The notes beneath the pieces are model-generated. The model made no database searches and was not told the origin of the DNA. It worked only from the letters and a program-made list of their open reading frames with translations. A DNA stretch of 64,000 bases from Streptomyces tuirus. GTDB lineage: Bacteria > Actinomycetota > Actinomycetes > Streptomycetales > Streptomycetaceae. A program made the position numbers and the translations under genes. Shown one piece after another: positions 23,898 through 32,047 of this stretch (the stretch's first letter is position 1; every line of letters begins with the position of its first letter). The DNA lies in NCBI RefSeq assembly GCF_014701095.1, contig NZ_AP023439.1, forward strand, positions 744,001-808,000, written 5' to 3'.

Positions 23898-25301
23898 TCA
23901 GCGGCCGCCGCGGATGAGGCCCGTCAGATAGCGCCACAGCGAGGAGCGCTGCCGGGCGGAGGGGTCCGGCAGGATCTCCTCGGCCACCCCGGGCGCGGGG
24001 TCCTCCGCCCAGGGCCTCGGAGGCGGCGCGGAGGCCAGCTCGTAGTGCACGGGCAGGGAGCGCAGGCCCCGCATGAACGGTGAGGAGCGCCAGGGCAGTT
24101 GGTCGGCGGGCAGGGCCAGGTCGAGGTGGTGGAACCGCTCGAAGAGGCGCCCCACGCCGGCCGCCGCGACCGCCGAGGCGAGTTCCCGCGCCGGGCACTG
24201 GCGCGGTCCGGCTCCCCAGGACAGGTGGGCCCGGGTGCTGATGGCGGTGCCCGACGCGACGTGGTCGGCGAAGAGCGGGTCGGCGTGGGCGGCGCCCGGG
24301 GAGACCCACACCGGGTCGCCGGCCCGGATCGTGTAGGTGCCGAGCTGTGTGTCCCTCGCCGCGAAACGCGGGACGAAGTTGACCAGGGGCGGCTTGCGCA
24401 TGACCACCCGGTTCATGGTCTCCCTGACCATCCCGGCGGACAGGCTGGCGCGCACGCCGCCCTCACCCGAGATGACCTCCACGACGGTGTTGGAGATGAG
24501 GATGCCGACGTGGTCGGAGGTCATGCCGAGCAGCATGAACAGCTCGCGGGCGAGGTGGTCGAGCGACAGGTCCGGGTGGGCGGCCAGCAGGTGGGAGGGG
24601 AAGTCGTCGCCCGGCTTCTCCAGTTTCAGCGCGGCCAGTTCGGCCAGCGTCGCCAGCAGGCGCTCCAGGGCCGCCTCGGCGTCCGGGCCCGCGTCGAGCA
24701 CGCGCCACATGTCCATCAGCGCGTCGTCGCCCTGCGAGCCGGGGAAGCCCAGCAGATGGCTGGCCACCATCAGCGGCAGCGGCCGGGAGAACTGCGCGGA
24801 CAGGTCGGCCACGCCGGTCCTGCCGCCCTGGCCGAGCAGGGTGATCAGTTCGTCGGCGTAGGCGGTGACGGCGGCCTTCAGGCGTTTGGCCTGGGGGTGG
24901 CGGGGGTCCTGGAAGGGCTTGAGGGCGACGTCCCAGGCGGTGCGCAGCGGCCGGTAGCCTGCGCCGCCCTGGATGAGGATGTGGTTGACCTCCAGGGACG
25001 GTCCGAGCGGCCAGTCGGCCGGCACCCTGCCCTCGGAGCGGGCCCGCCAGTTCTCCAGGCCCTTGGGCCAGCCGTCGTCGTCCTGGAGCACCTGGAGCGA
25101 CTCGCGGTAGCCGAGGACCAGCCAGGCCGGCACCCCCAGCAGGTCGACGGGCGCGACCGGCCCGTGCTGCTGCCGCAACCGCTCGTACACGAGCGCGGGG
25201 CGCGTCTCGTAGTCCCTGGTCAGCAAGGGTTCGGGGGCGAGTTCTTCCAGACTCGTGTCGTCCAGGTCCACGGGTCCGCCGTCACCCCGCTGGGATTCCA
25301 T
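23898..25301 (-). CDS. CYP157-like cytochrome P450 lacking the ExxR motif
   Basis: 467 residues from ATG 25301; GTG 25322 is an alternative start. The heme loop is WGAGPRQCPA, with Cys at about 369 and Trp and Ala replacing the usual Phe and Gly. The K-helix segment reads VRETMNRVVMRKPP, so the ExxR Arg position is Asn with an Arg one residue later, and the I-helix LLGMTSDHVG has no acid-Thr pair. From established knowledge, CYP157 members of Streptomyces lack ExxR and often lie beside conservons; this sequence has that look. It may be a structurally unusual but folded P450, and its activity is uncertain. It converges on the atypical LuxR gene. Confidence 0.82.
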   Translation of the reverse strand: MESQRGDGGPVDLDDTSLEELAPEPLLTRDYETRPALVYERLRQQHGPVAPVDLLGVPAWLVLGYRESLQVLQDDDGWPKGLENWRARSEGRVPADWPLGPSLEVNHILIQGGAGYRPLRTAWDVALKPFQDPRHPQAKRLKAAVTAYADELITLLGQGGRTGVADLSAQFSRPLPLMVASHLLGFPGSQGDDALMDMWRVLDAGPDAEAALERLLATLAELAALKLEKPGDDFPSHLLAAHPDLSLDHLARELFMLLGMTSDHVGILISNTVVEVISGEGGVRASLSAGMVRETMNRVVMRKPPLVNFVPRFAARDTQLGTYTIRAGDPVWVSPGAAHADPLFADHVASGTAISTRAHLSWGAGPRQCPARELASAVAAAGVGRLFERFHHLDLALPADQLPWRSSPFMRGLRSLPVHYELASAPPPRPWAEDPAPGVAEEILPDPSARQRSSLWRYLTGLIRGGR

Positions 25302-25432
25302 CGTCTTGCCGCCCTCCGACACGCCCTGTACCGGCCCACCATCAGCCGGTAGCCGGACACGGTGGGGACCCTACCCCAGGCTGAACCCGCGGGTAGCGAG
25401 GGGGTGGGTGGTGGGTACGGCCAGGTCGCGAA

Positions 25433-25748
25433 TCAGGCGGCGGTGTAGCCGAGTTGACGGCGCATGTAGGCGTCTTCAGGCTCTTCGCCTTGGCGATGGC
25501 GGTGGTGCGGCTGCCGAGGCCCGCGGTCTCGCCGCCCGCCGACGGTCAGCACGGTCAGACCGTCGGCGGGGCCGAACGGCACGATCAGCGGGGTGCGTTG
25601 AGCCGACCGGTACAAGCGTGGTCCCTGCGGAGGGCGGCGGGGGTGATCTTGAGTTCGCTGACGTGCCCGTCGCCCAGAAGGGCAGGTCGGCCTCGACGAT
25701 CGTGCCGCGGGCGTCGCGGTAGGTGCCGGTGAAGCGGGCCGCCCTCAC
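25433..25748 (-). pseudogene. decayed coding remnant, family not recognised
   Basis: Reading leftwards from GTG 25748, protein-like sequence (RAARFTGTYRDARGTIVEAD) runs for about 25 codons. It then continues sensibly only after frame changes: a GHVSELKITPAALRRD-like stretch in a second frame, and LIVPFGPADGLTVLTVGG then MRRQLGYTAA in a third, ending at 25433. No single frame stays open with good codon bias. This looks like one gene broken by at least two frameshifts. I cannot name the family. It occupies most of the 485-bp gap between P450 and YjbQ genes. Confidence 0.35.
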
Positions 25749-25750
25749 CG

Positions 25751-25792
25751 CAGGAGGGTCCGCGCTCACCCCAGGAGGGTCCGCGCTCACCC
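25751..25792. repeat. 21-bp perfect tandem duplication
   Basis: The 21-bp unit beginning CAGGAGGGTCCGCG occurs twice in direct succession (25751-25771, 25772-25792) and a third copy starts with CAGGA at 25793. The stop codon of the YjbQ gene lies within the second copy. Confidence 0.8.
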
Positions 25793-26209
25793 CAGGAAAC
25801 TCAGGCGCACCTTCCGTTCCGGGTTGTCCCTGTTGGTGTCCACCAGGCACACCGACTGCCAGGTGCCGAGCTCCAGCCGGCCGGCCAGCACCGGCAGGGT
25901 CGCGTGGGGCGGGACGAGGGCGGGCAGGACGTGGTCGCGACCGTGACCGGGGCTGCCGTGCCGGTGCTGCCAACGGTCGTCGGCGGGCAGCAGGGTGTGC
26001 AGCGCGGCCAGGAGGTCGTCATCGCTGCCGGCACCGGTCTCCAGAACGGCGATGCCGGCCGTGGCGTGCGGGACGAAGACGTTGAGGAGGCCGTCGCGGC
26101 CGCCCGCCGCCTCGTGCAGGAACGACTCGCAGTCACCGGTGATGTCGAGGACCCTCTCGGCGGCACCGGTGCTGACGTCGATAACTCGGGTGGTGAAGAC
26201 ATCGGACAT
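25787..26209 (-). CDS. YjbQ (UPF0047) family protein
   Basis: 140 residues from ATG 26209, with AGGATGGGGG just upstream. It shows the hallmark blocks of the family: VFVPHATAGIAVLETGAG with the conserved His, the HGRDHVLPALVPPHATLPVLAGRLELGTWQ region (split here), and the C-terminal strand RKVRLSFLG. UPF0047 proteins can act as secondary thiamine-phosphate synthases, although their physiological role is unclear. The length is normal. The 3' end falls in a 21-bp tandem repeat, which moved or created the current stop codon without losing conserved residues. Confidence 0.85.
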   Translation of the reverse strand: MSDVFTTRVIDVSTGAAERVLDITGDCESFLHEAAGGRDGLLNVFVPHATAGIAVLETGAGSDDDLLAALHTLLPADDRWQHRHGSPGHGRDHVLPALVPPHATLPVLAGRLELGTWQSVCLVDTNRDNPERKVRLSFLG

Positions 26210-26397
26210 GCCCCCATCCTGACGCACACGCCGGGCTCCCCGGGCCGCGCCGGGCCGGGTGGCGATATGGAGAAGGCAAGGGGGCCTTCGCCGGGTTCGC
26301 CGCCACCCGGTTCGACGGTGACCTGCGCCCGCCCGGGGCCCCGCCCGTCAGGAGATGCGTCGGGAAGATCCGCGACCCCGTCCCAGTTAGTAGAAGT

Positions 26398-27474
26398 GTG
26401 AACAACACGAGTGAGGTCGAGGTGGTCGTCATAGGCGCCGGTCAGGCCGGTCTGGCAGGCGCCTATCACCTGCGGCGGTCCGGTTTCGAGCCGGACCGCG
26501 ACTTCGTCGTGCTGGACCACTCCCCCGGCCCCGGGGGCGCCTGGCAGTTCCGCTGGCCCTCGCTGACGTACGGCAAGGTGCACGGAATGCACGCCCTGCC
26601 GGGCATGGAGCTCACGGACGCGGACCCGGAGCGGCCGTCCGCCGAGGTGATCCGCGCCTACTTCGACCGCTACGAGCGGACCTTCGACCTGCGGGTCAGG
26701 CGCCCGGTGCACGTACGGGCCGTACGTGAGGGCTCCGGCGGGCGACTGCTCGTGGAGACCTCGGACGGTGTGTGGTCGACCCGGGCTCTGATCAACGCGA
26801 CCGGCACCTGGGACCGGCCGTTCTGGCCGCGCTACCCGGGCCAGGAGACCTTCCGGGGGCGGCAGTTGCACACCGCGCAGTACGCCGGGCCCGGGGAGTT
26901 CACCGGGCAGCGTGTCGTGGTCGTGGGCGGCGGCGCCTCGGGCACCCAGCATCTGCTGGAGATCGCCTCGTACGCGGCGTCCACCACCTGGGTCACGCGG
27001 CGCCCGCCGGTCTTCCGCGAGGGCCCCTTCGACGAGGACGCCGGCCGCGCGGCGGTGGCACTGGTCGAGGAACGGGTACGGCAGGGCCTGCCGCCCCGCA
27101 GCGTCGTCTCGGTCACCGGGCTGCCGCTCAACGACGCGATCCGGCAGGGCATCGAGGACGGGGTGCTCGACCGGCAGCCGATGTTCGACCGCGTCACGCC
27201 CACGGGGGTGGACTGGGAGGACGGCCGGCACATCGACGCCGACGTCATCCTCTGGGCCACCGGCTTCCGCGCCGCCATCGACCACCTCGCGCCGCTGCGG
27301 CTGCGCGCCCCGGGCGGCGGCATCCGCATGGAAGGCACGCACGCGGCCGCGGACCCCCGCATCCATCTGGTCGGCTACGGACCGTCGGCCAGCACCATCG
27401 GGGCCAACCGCGCGGGCCGCGCGGCCGTGCGGGACATCCGGCGGTTGCTGGAGCGGGAACCGGCTGCGGCGTGA
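26398..27474 (+). CDS. FAD-dependent NAD(P)-binding oxidoreductase (flavin monooxygenase-like)
   Basis: 358 residues from GTG 26398; the ribosome site is poor. The FAD-binding Rossmann motif VVVIGAGQAGLAGAYHL is at the N-terminus and a second dinucleotide motif, VVVVGGGASGTQHL, at about 175 should bind NADPH. The ATGTWDRPFWP segment and the closing strand with ILWATGFRAAIDHL are typical of the CzcO/TrkA-like group of flavin monooxygenases and related disulfide-type oxidoreductases. It acts in the cytoplasm on an unknown substrate. It is a single gene, flanked by unrelated units on the opposite strand. Confidence 0.85.
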   Translation: MNNTSEVEVVVIGAGQAGLAGAYHLRRSGFEPDRDFVVLDHSPGPGGAWQFRWPSLTYGKVHGMHALPGMELTDADPERPSAEVIRAYFDRYERTFDLRVRRPVHVRAVREGSGGRLLVETSDGVWSTRALINATGTWDRPFWPRYPGQETFRGRQLHTAQYAGPGEFTGQRVVVVGGGASGTQHLLEIASYAASTTWVTRRPPVFREGPFDEDAGRAAVALVEERVRQGLPPRSVVSVTGLPLNDAIRQGIEDGVLDRQPMFDRVTPTGVDWEDGRHIDADVILWATGFRAAIDHLAPLRLRAPGGGIRMEGTHAAADPRIHLVGYGPSASTIGANRAGRAAVRDIRRLLEREPAAA

Positions 27475-27507
27475 AACGCGCGGGGGCGGGCGGCGCCCAT
27501 CAGGGCC

Positions 27508-28359
27508 TCAGCCCGCCGCCTTCGCCCCGCTCTCCTTCTTCTTCGCCTGCGCGTTGAACTCCGCGACGTTGCGCTGGTGTTCCTGGTAGTCCGCGGTGAA
27601 ACGGGTGTCGCCCGGGCGGACCGTGACGAAGTACAGCCAGTTGCCCGGGGTCGGGTTGATGGCCGCGTGCATCGCCTCCTCGCCGGGGTTGGCGATGGGC
27701 GTGGGCGGCAGGCCCATGCGCTGGTACGAGTTGTAGGGGCTCTCGATCCGGGTGTCGCTCTCCGTCGTACGCAGGGTGGAGCGGTTGAGCGCGTAGTTGA
27801 TGGTGGAGTCCATCTGCAGCGGCATGCCGCGCTCGAGGCGGTTGAAGATCACCCGGGCCACCTTGCCCATGTCGGCCCTGGTGGCCGCCTCCGCCTGGAC
27901 GATGCTGGCGATGGTGACGGCCTGGTACACGTTCATGGCGTTGCGCTGCGCCCCGGCGGCGATGGGCGCGCCGTTGAACTTGTCGTTCGCCGTGTCGACC
28001 ATCAACGCGAGGAGCTTGTCCGGCGTGACCTTCTCCTGGAGCGGATAGGTGGCCGGGAAGAGGTAGCCCTCCGGATTGCCCTCGGCGTCGTTCGGCAGTT
28101 TCAGGGCGGCCTTGTCCAGGGACTTCTTCGTGCTGCCGGCGGGCAGGGCGAGGGCCTTGTCGACGGCCGTGTACACCTGGCTCGCGCGCCACCCCTCGGG
28201 GACCGCCAGGGTCGTGGGCCGGCTCTCTTCCTCGGTCCCCAGGGTCAGCAGCGGCACCGCCACGGCGGTACCGACCACGACGGCTCCGGTCGCGACGAGG
28301 ACGATGCGGCCCCTGCGCGTCAGTCGAATCGTGCTCCGTGGCGGAGTGTTCTTCTGCAT
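27508..28359 (-). CDS. mltG: endolytic murein transglycosylase MltG (YceG-like)
   Basis: 283 residues from ATG 28359. A short basic N-terminus precedes one membrane helix (about 20-42), then an extracytoplasmic YceG domain with the blocks EGYLFPATYPL, TIASIVQAEA (catalytic Glu region), VIFNRLERGMPLQMDSTINYAL and ESPYNSYQRMGLPPTPIANPG. MltG cleaves nascent glycan strands and so limits peptidoglycan chain length. The protein is shorter than the core-genome MltG of many Streptomyces, so it may be a second copy. It is not near aroE/ruvX genes, where the housekeeping copy usually lies. Confidence 0.85.
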   Translation of the reverse strand: MQKNTPPRSTIRLTRRGRIVLVATGAVVVGTAVAVPLLTLGTEEESRPTTLAVPEGWRASQVYTAVDKALALPAGSTKKSLDKAALKLPNDAEGNPEGYLFPATYPLQEKVTPDKLLALMVDTANDKFNGAPIAAGAQRNAMNVYQAVTIASIVQAEAATRADMGKVARVIFNRLERGMPLQMDSTINYALNRSTLRTTESDTRIESPYNSYQRMGLPPTPIANPGEEAMHAAINPTPGNWLYFVTVRPGDTRFTADYQEHQRNVAEFNAQAKKKESGAKAAG

Positions 28360-28402
28360 GCGGGCACGGTAACCCGCATATCGTCACAAACCCGGCATAT
28401 TT

Positions 28403-30205
28403 TCAGCTTGTCGGTTCCAGTTGAGCGTCCCGGCGTACCAGCGCCGCGTACCGGCCCCCCTCCTCCAGGAGCTCCTCGTGCGTGCCGCGTTCGACCGCGC
28501 GGCCCGAGTCGAGGACCACGATCTGGTCGGCGCCGCGCACGGTGGACAGCCGGTGGGCGATGGTGAGGGTGGTGCGGTTGGCCGACAGGGCGTCGATGGC
28601 GTCCTGGACGGCGGCCTCGGTCCGGGTGTCCAGTGCGCTGGTGGCCTCGTCGAGGATGAGCACCGGCGGGTCGCGCAGGATGGTGCGGGCGATGGCCAGG
28701 CGCTGCTTCTCCCCGCCGGAGAAGCGGTGGCCGCGCTCGCCTACGACGGTGTCGTAACCGTCGGGCAGCGCCGCGATGTGGTCGTGGATCTGGGCGGCCT
28801 TCGCCGCCTGGTGCAGTTCCTCGTCGGTGGCGTCGGGCTTGGCGAAGCGCAGGTTCTCGGCGACCGAGGCGTGGAAGAGGTACGTCTCCTGTGAGACGAC
28901 GCCGACCGCGCGCGCCAGGGTGTCGAAGTCGAGGTCGCGGACGTCGGTCCCGTCGAGGGTGACGCGGCCGCCGGTGACGTCGTAGAGACGGGGCACCAGA
29001 TAGCCCAGCGTGGACTTGCCGGCGCCGGTGGAGCCGACGAGGGCGAGGCTGCTGCCCGCGGGGACGGTGAGGTCGATGCCGTCGAGGACCGGGCCGCCCT
29101 TGCCGTCGTAGCCGAAGGAGACGTTCTCGAAGCGGACCTCTCCCTTGATGCGGTCGAGTCGCACGGGGTCGGGACGCTCGGTGATGTCGATCGGCAGGTC
29201 GAGGTATTCGAAGATGCGCTGGAAGAGGGCGAGGGAGGTCTGGATCTGCACACCGGTCGACAGCAGGCTCACGGCCGGGCGGAACAGGCCCTGCTGGAGC
29301 GAGACGAAGGCGACGATCGTGCCGATGGAGACCTCCGGGCCGCCCAGTTGCAGGGCCATGCCGGCGGTCCAGTAGATGACGGCGGGCAGGGCGGCCATGA
29401 CGATCGTGATGACGGCCATGCGCCACCGGCCCGCCATGTTCGACCGCACCTCCAGGTCGACGAGTTCCTCGGACTCGTCGGAGAAGGACTTCGTCAGCGA
29501 GTCGGAGCGGCCCATCGTGCGGCCCAGCAGGATGCCGCTGACGGAGAGCGACTCGGTGACGGTGGCGGCCATGGCGGCCATCTGCTTCTGGCGCTGAGTG
29601 GTGATCTTGCGTCGTTCGTTGCCGACGCGGCGGCTGATCCACACGAACACCGGCAGCAACAGCAGGGAGACGACCGTCAGGCGCCAGTCGAGGGCGATCA
29701 TCGCGACGATGGTGGCGACCACGCTGGTGACGTTGGAGACCAGGGAGGTCGCGGTGGAGGTGACGGTGGCCTGCATGCCGCCGATGTCGTTGGCGATGCG
29801 GGACTGCACCTCGCCCGTGCGCGTGCGCGTGAAGAAGGCGAGGGACATGCGCTGGAGCCGGCCGTAGACGGCGGTGCGCAGGTCGTGCATGACACGCTGG
29901 CCGACCGTCGTGGAGATCAGGGTCTGGAGGACTCCGAAGACGCTGGTGAGGACGGCGCTGAGGATCATGCCCAGGGCGAGGAGGCTGAGCAGGCCCGTGC
30001 GCCCCTCGGGGATCGCGACGTCGAGGATCTCCTTCAGCAGGAAGGGCGTGGCGACGGAGACCAGTGACGCGGCGCCGACCAGCAGGCCGACGACCGCGAG
30101 GCGGCCCCGGTAGGGGCGGAAGAGGCCGAGGATGCGGCGGACCTGCCGGGGCTGCTCCTTGGAGTCGGCCGGCGGGATCCACGGGGCTTCACGGTCGGGA
30201 TGCAT
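28403..30205 (-). CDS. ABC exporter, fused permease and ATPase half-transporter
   Basis: 600 residues from ATG 30205 with GGAG four bases upstream. An N-terminal six-helix exporter domain (about 40-320) is followed by a complete ATPase: Walker A GSTGAGKST, Q-loop region GVVSQETYLF, signature FSGGEKQRLAIART, Walker B VLILDEATSALD and H-loop IAHRL. It should homodimerise as a multidrug or lipid exporter in the cytoplasmic membrane. The divergent MarR gene, 86 bp away and with an operator-like repeat between them, is the probable repressor. Confidence 0.92.
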   Translation of the reverse strand: MHPDREAPWIPPADSKEQPRQVRRILGLFRPYRGRLAVVGLLVGAASLVSVATPFLLKEILDVAIPEGRTGLLSLLALGMILSAVLTSVFGVLQTLISTTVGQRVMHDLRTAVYGRLQRMSLAFFTRTRTGEVQSRIANDIGGMQATVTSTATSLVSNVTSVVATIVAMIALDWRLTVVSLLLLPVFVWISRRVGNERRKITTQRQKQMAAMAATVTESLSVSGILLGRTMGRSDSLTKSFSDESEELVDLEVRSNMAGRWRMAVITIVMAALPAVIYWTAGMALQLGGPEVSIGTIVAFVSLQQGLFRPAVSLLSTGVQIQTSLALFQRIFEYLDLPIDITERPDPVRLDRIKGEVRFENVSFGYDGKGGPVLDGIDLTVPAGSSLALVGSTGAGKSTLGYLVPRLYDVTGGRVTLDGTDVRDLDFDTLARAVGVVSQETYLFHASVAENLRFAKPDATDEELHQAAKAAQIHDHIAALPDGYDTVVGERGHRFSGGEKQRLAIARTILRDPPVLILDEATSALDTRTEAAVQDAIDALSANRTTLTIAHRLSTVRGADQIVVLDSGRAVERGTHEELLEEGGRYAALVRRDAQLEPTS

Positions 30206-30242
30206 GGGCTCCTACGAGGGATGCGGCGGATCGGATCACAGC

Positions 30243-30267
30243 TCATTGTTACCTATACTCACAATGA
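30243..30267. promoter_or_regulatory. MarR-type operator between regulator and exporter
   Basis: TCATTGT and ACAATGA form a 7-bp inverted repeat with an 11-base spacer containing TATACT, in an A/T-rich 86-bp divergent spacer. Size, position and A/T content are typical of a MarR-dimer site that would block both promoters. Confidence 0.5.
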
Positions 30268-30291
30268 ACTGCATCCTGATATTGTTCCCAT

Positions 30292-30741
30292 ATGACCACG
30301 CCCGACCCCGACGGCCTGCTCGCCGAGCAGTTGCTGCGGCTCACCCGCCGGGTGCACCGCATCCAGAAACGCCATCTGGAGCACCGTGACCTCGGCATCA
30401 CCCCGGCCCAGTCCCGGCTGCTGCGCACGCTGGCGCACTGGGGATCGCCGCCGCGCATGGCCGACCTGGCCGAGCGGCTCGAAGTGGTACCGCGAGCCGT
30501 GACGACGCTGGTCGACGGTCTCGAGGCGAGCGGCAAGGTGCGGCGGGTCCCGGACCCGGCGAACCGGCGGGTCATCCGCATCGAGCTCACGGACGACGGC
30601 CGCGGTGCGCTGCGCGAGCTGCGGGCGGCGCGCAGATCGGCCGCGGAGGAGATCCTCGCGCCGCTGACGGGGGATCAGCGGGAGGCGCTCGGGGGGTTGC
30701 TCGACACCCTGATCGACGGAACGCCGGCGGGGCCCTGCTGA
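30292..30741 (+). CDS. MarR family transcriptional regulator
   Basis: 149 residues from ATG 30292. The winged helix-turn-helix covers about 30-100, including MADLAERLEVVPRAVTTLVD (recognition helix) and the wing RRVPDPANRRVIRIELT, flanked by dimerisation helices. MarR proteins repress efflux genes and release DNA on binding phenolic or other ligands, or on Cys oxidation; the only Cys here is the final residue. It is divergent from the ABC exporter, its likely target along with itself. A strong hairpin terminator follows 14 bases after the stop. Confidence 0.9.
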   Translation: MTTPDPDGLLAEQLLRLTRRVHRIQKRHLEHRDLGITPAQSRLLRTLAHWGSPPRMADLAERLEVVPRAVTTLVDGLEASGKVRRVPDPANRRVIRIELTDDGRGALRELRAARRSAAEEILAPLTGDQREALGGLLDTLIDGTPAGPC

Positions 30742-30755
30742 CGGACGGAACACAT

Positions 30756-30808
30756 CAGTGGGCCGCGGCCTCCGCTCGTCCTGTCGATGCGGAGACCGCG
30801 GCCCACTG
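30756..30808. terminator. strong hairpin after the MarR gene
   Basis: CAGTGGGCCGCGG and CCGCGGCCCACTG form a perfect 13-bp stem, with an inner TCCGC/GCGGA extension. It lies between the MarR gene and the dctA remnant on the other strand, so it may have served both. Confidence 0.75.
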
Positions 30809-30816
30809 GGTTCCGG

Positions 30817-31087
30817 TCAACCGGCCTCGGGAGCGGGCTCCTTCAGCTCCTTCGGCTGCTGGGACAAAATACCCGGCGCCAAGGCCTCGGCGCCGGGCTC
30901 GCCGTCGGGGCCCTTCCCGCGCGTTGAGGACGAACTCGGTCGTCGTGGGGAGGTGACCGCCGCCCGTCGTCTCCTCGACCGCTGCGGCGTCGAGCGAGGA
31001 GGGGTCGACGTTCATGCCCCTGCCCGGGCCGACGACGTTGGCGGTGACGAGACCGATGATCAGGGCGGCCGTCGAGGCGATCTCGTG
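30817..31087 (-). pseudogene. internally deleted dicarboxylate:cation symporter (DctA/GltP-like) fossil
   Basis: Reading leftwards from 31087, the translation [20 protein letters not shown] continues through [15 protein letters not shown] to TTTEFVLN. This matches the helix-3/loop region of SDF-family symporters (E. coli GltP has EIVSTIALIIGL...MNVDPATLDAKAV). Directly after FVLN the frame changes and [20 protein letters not shown] runs on to a normal stop at 30817, resembling a DctA C-terminal tail. About 300 central codons, including all transport motifs, are missing, and so is the N-terminus. The deletion joint also causes the frameshift. Confidence 0.65.
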
Positions 31088-31127
31088 AGCATCCCCTGCA
31101 CGGAGTCGGCCACCCGCGCAATGAGCA

Positions 31128-31859
31128 CTAGGCCGCCAGGTCCGCCCTGTCGCCCATCACCACCACGGGACGCTGTCGCGGGTCGAGTGTGCGCAGGAGG
31201 TACCTCATCGCCTGCTCGGGCACGCTGACACAGGCGGAGGTGCCGCTGCCGTGGTCCATGTGCAGCCAGATCCCGCCACCCTTCGTCTGACCCTCGGGGC
31301 GGTTCCGGTCGTTCGGCGGGGTGCCCTTGACGCGGTTGTAGTCGATGGCGATGACGTAGTCGAAGTCGTGCCAGTGCGACGGGGCCCACGAGCGCGGGGC
31401 GGCGAAGGCCGCGGAGCGGGTGTACGGCAGTCCGGAGCCCGGGTCCGGCAGTACACCGCCCGCGTCGCTGAGGGTGAACACGCCCACGGGGCTGCGGTCG
31501 TCGTCCTCGTGGTGGTCTGTGGTCCAGCCCTTCTTGCCGTTGTGCCCGGCCCAGCCGCGCTCCCGCTGCCAGGTCGAGCCGTGCTTCGTGTAGAGGACGA
31601 CCGTGGAGTCGGCGGAGTCCTTCCCGTCGCCGTAGGCCGCGACGACCTGGCGGGAGCCGGACGGGATCCGCCGCTGGAGCCGGTCGCCGACGCCGGGGAC
31701 GCGCGTCGGGTCGGCCGTGTCCGCGTGGGTGCCCGCCGCCCGGTCCGCGGCTTGTGTCCCGCCACTGCCGTCCGCGCCGCCGCAGGCAGACAGAGCCGTC
31801 AGGAACGAGACGAGGACCGCCGTCGCGGCCACGGCTCGTCGTACGCCACCACTGTGCAT
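31128..31859 (-). CDS. L,D-transpeptidase-like lipoprotein
   Basis: 243 residues from ATG 31859. A signal peptide ends in the lipobox LSAC (Cys about 28), so the protein is probably an extracytoplasmic lipoprotein. The catalytic domain has the YkuD-like order: a His in the IWLHMDHGS region followed by TSACVSV, whose Cys would be the nucleophile. L,D-transpeptidases make 3-3 peptidoglycan cross-links or attach proteins to the wall; this shorter form resembles the actinobacterial murein L,D-transpeptidase family rather than the large Ig-domain type. Its stop is about 40 bases from the dctA fossil. Confidence 0.8.
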   Translation of the reverse strand: MHSGGVRRAVAATAVLVSFLTALSACGGADGSGGTQAADRAAGTHADTADPTRVPGVGDRLQRRIPSGSRQVVAAYGDGKDSADSTVVLYTKHGSTWQRERGWAGHNGKKGWTTDHHEDDDRSPVGVFTLSDAGGVLPDPGSGLPYTRSAAFAAPRSWAPSHWHDFDYVIAIDYNRVKGTPPNDRNRPEGQTKGGGIWLHMDHGSGTSACVSVPEQAMRYLLRTLDPRQRPVVVMGDRADLAA

Positions 31860-32047
31860 CGCTCCATGGTCGCACCGCGTTCCGGCGACGGCGGGCCGAG
31901 GCCTGGAGAGTCGGCGGCGCACGGCGGGCGGCCGGTTCCGTTCGGTCGGCGGAAAACCTGTTGCCCGCCACCACGCGGCAGGGCGAACCTGTCACGGTTT
32001 GCTGCCTTCGGCCGGACCACACCCCTGACACGAGCCACTGGGACGTC

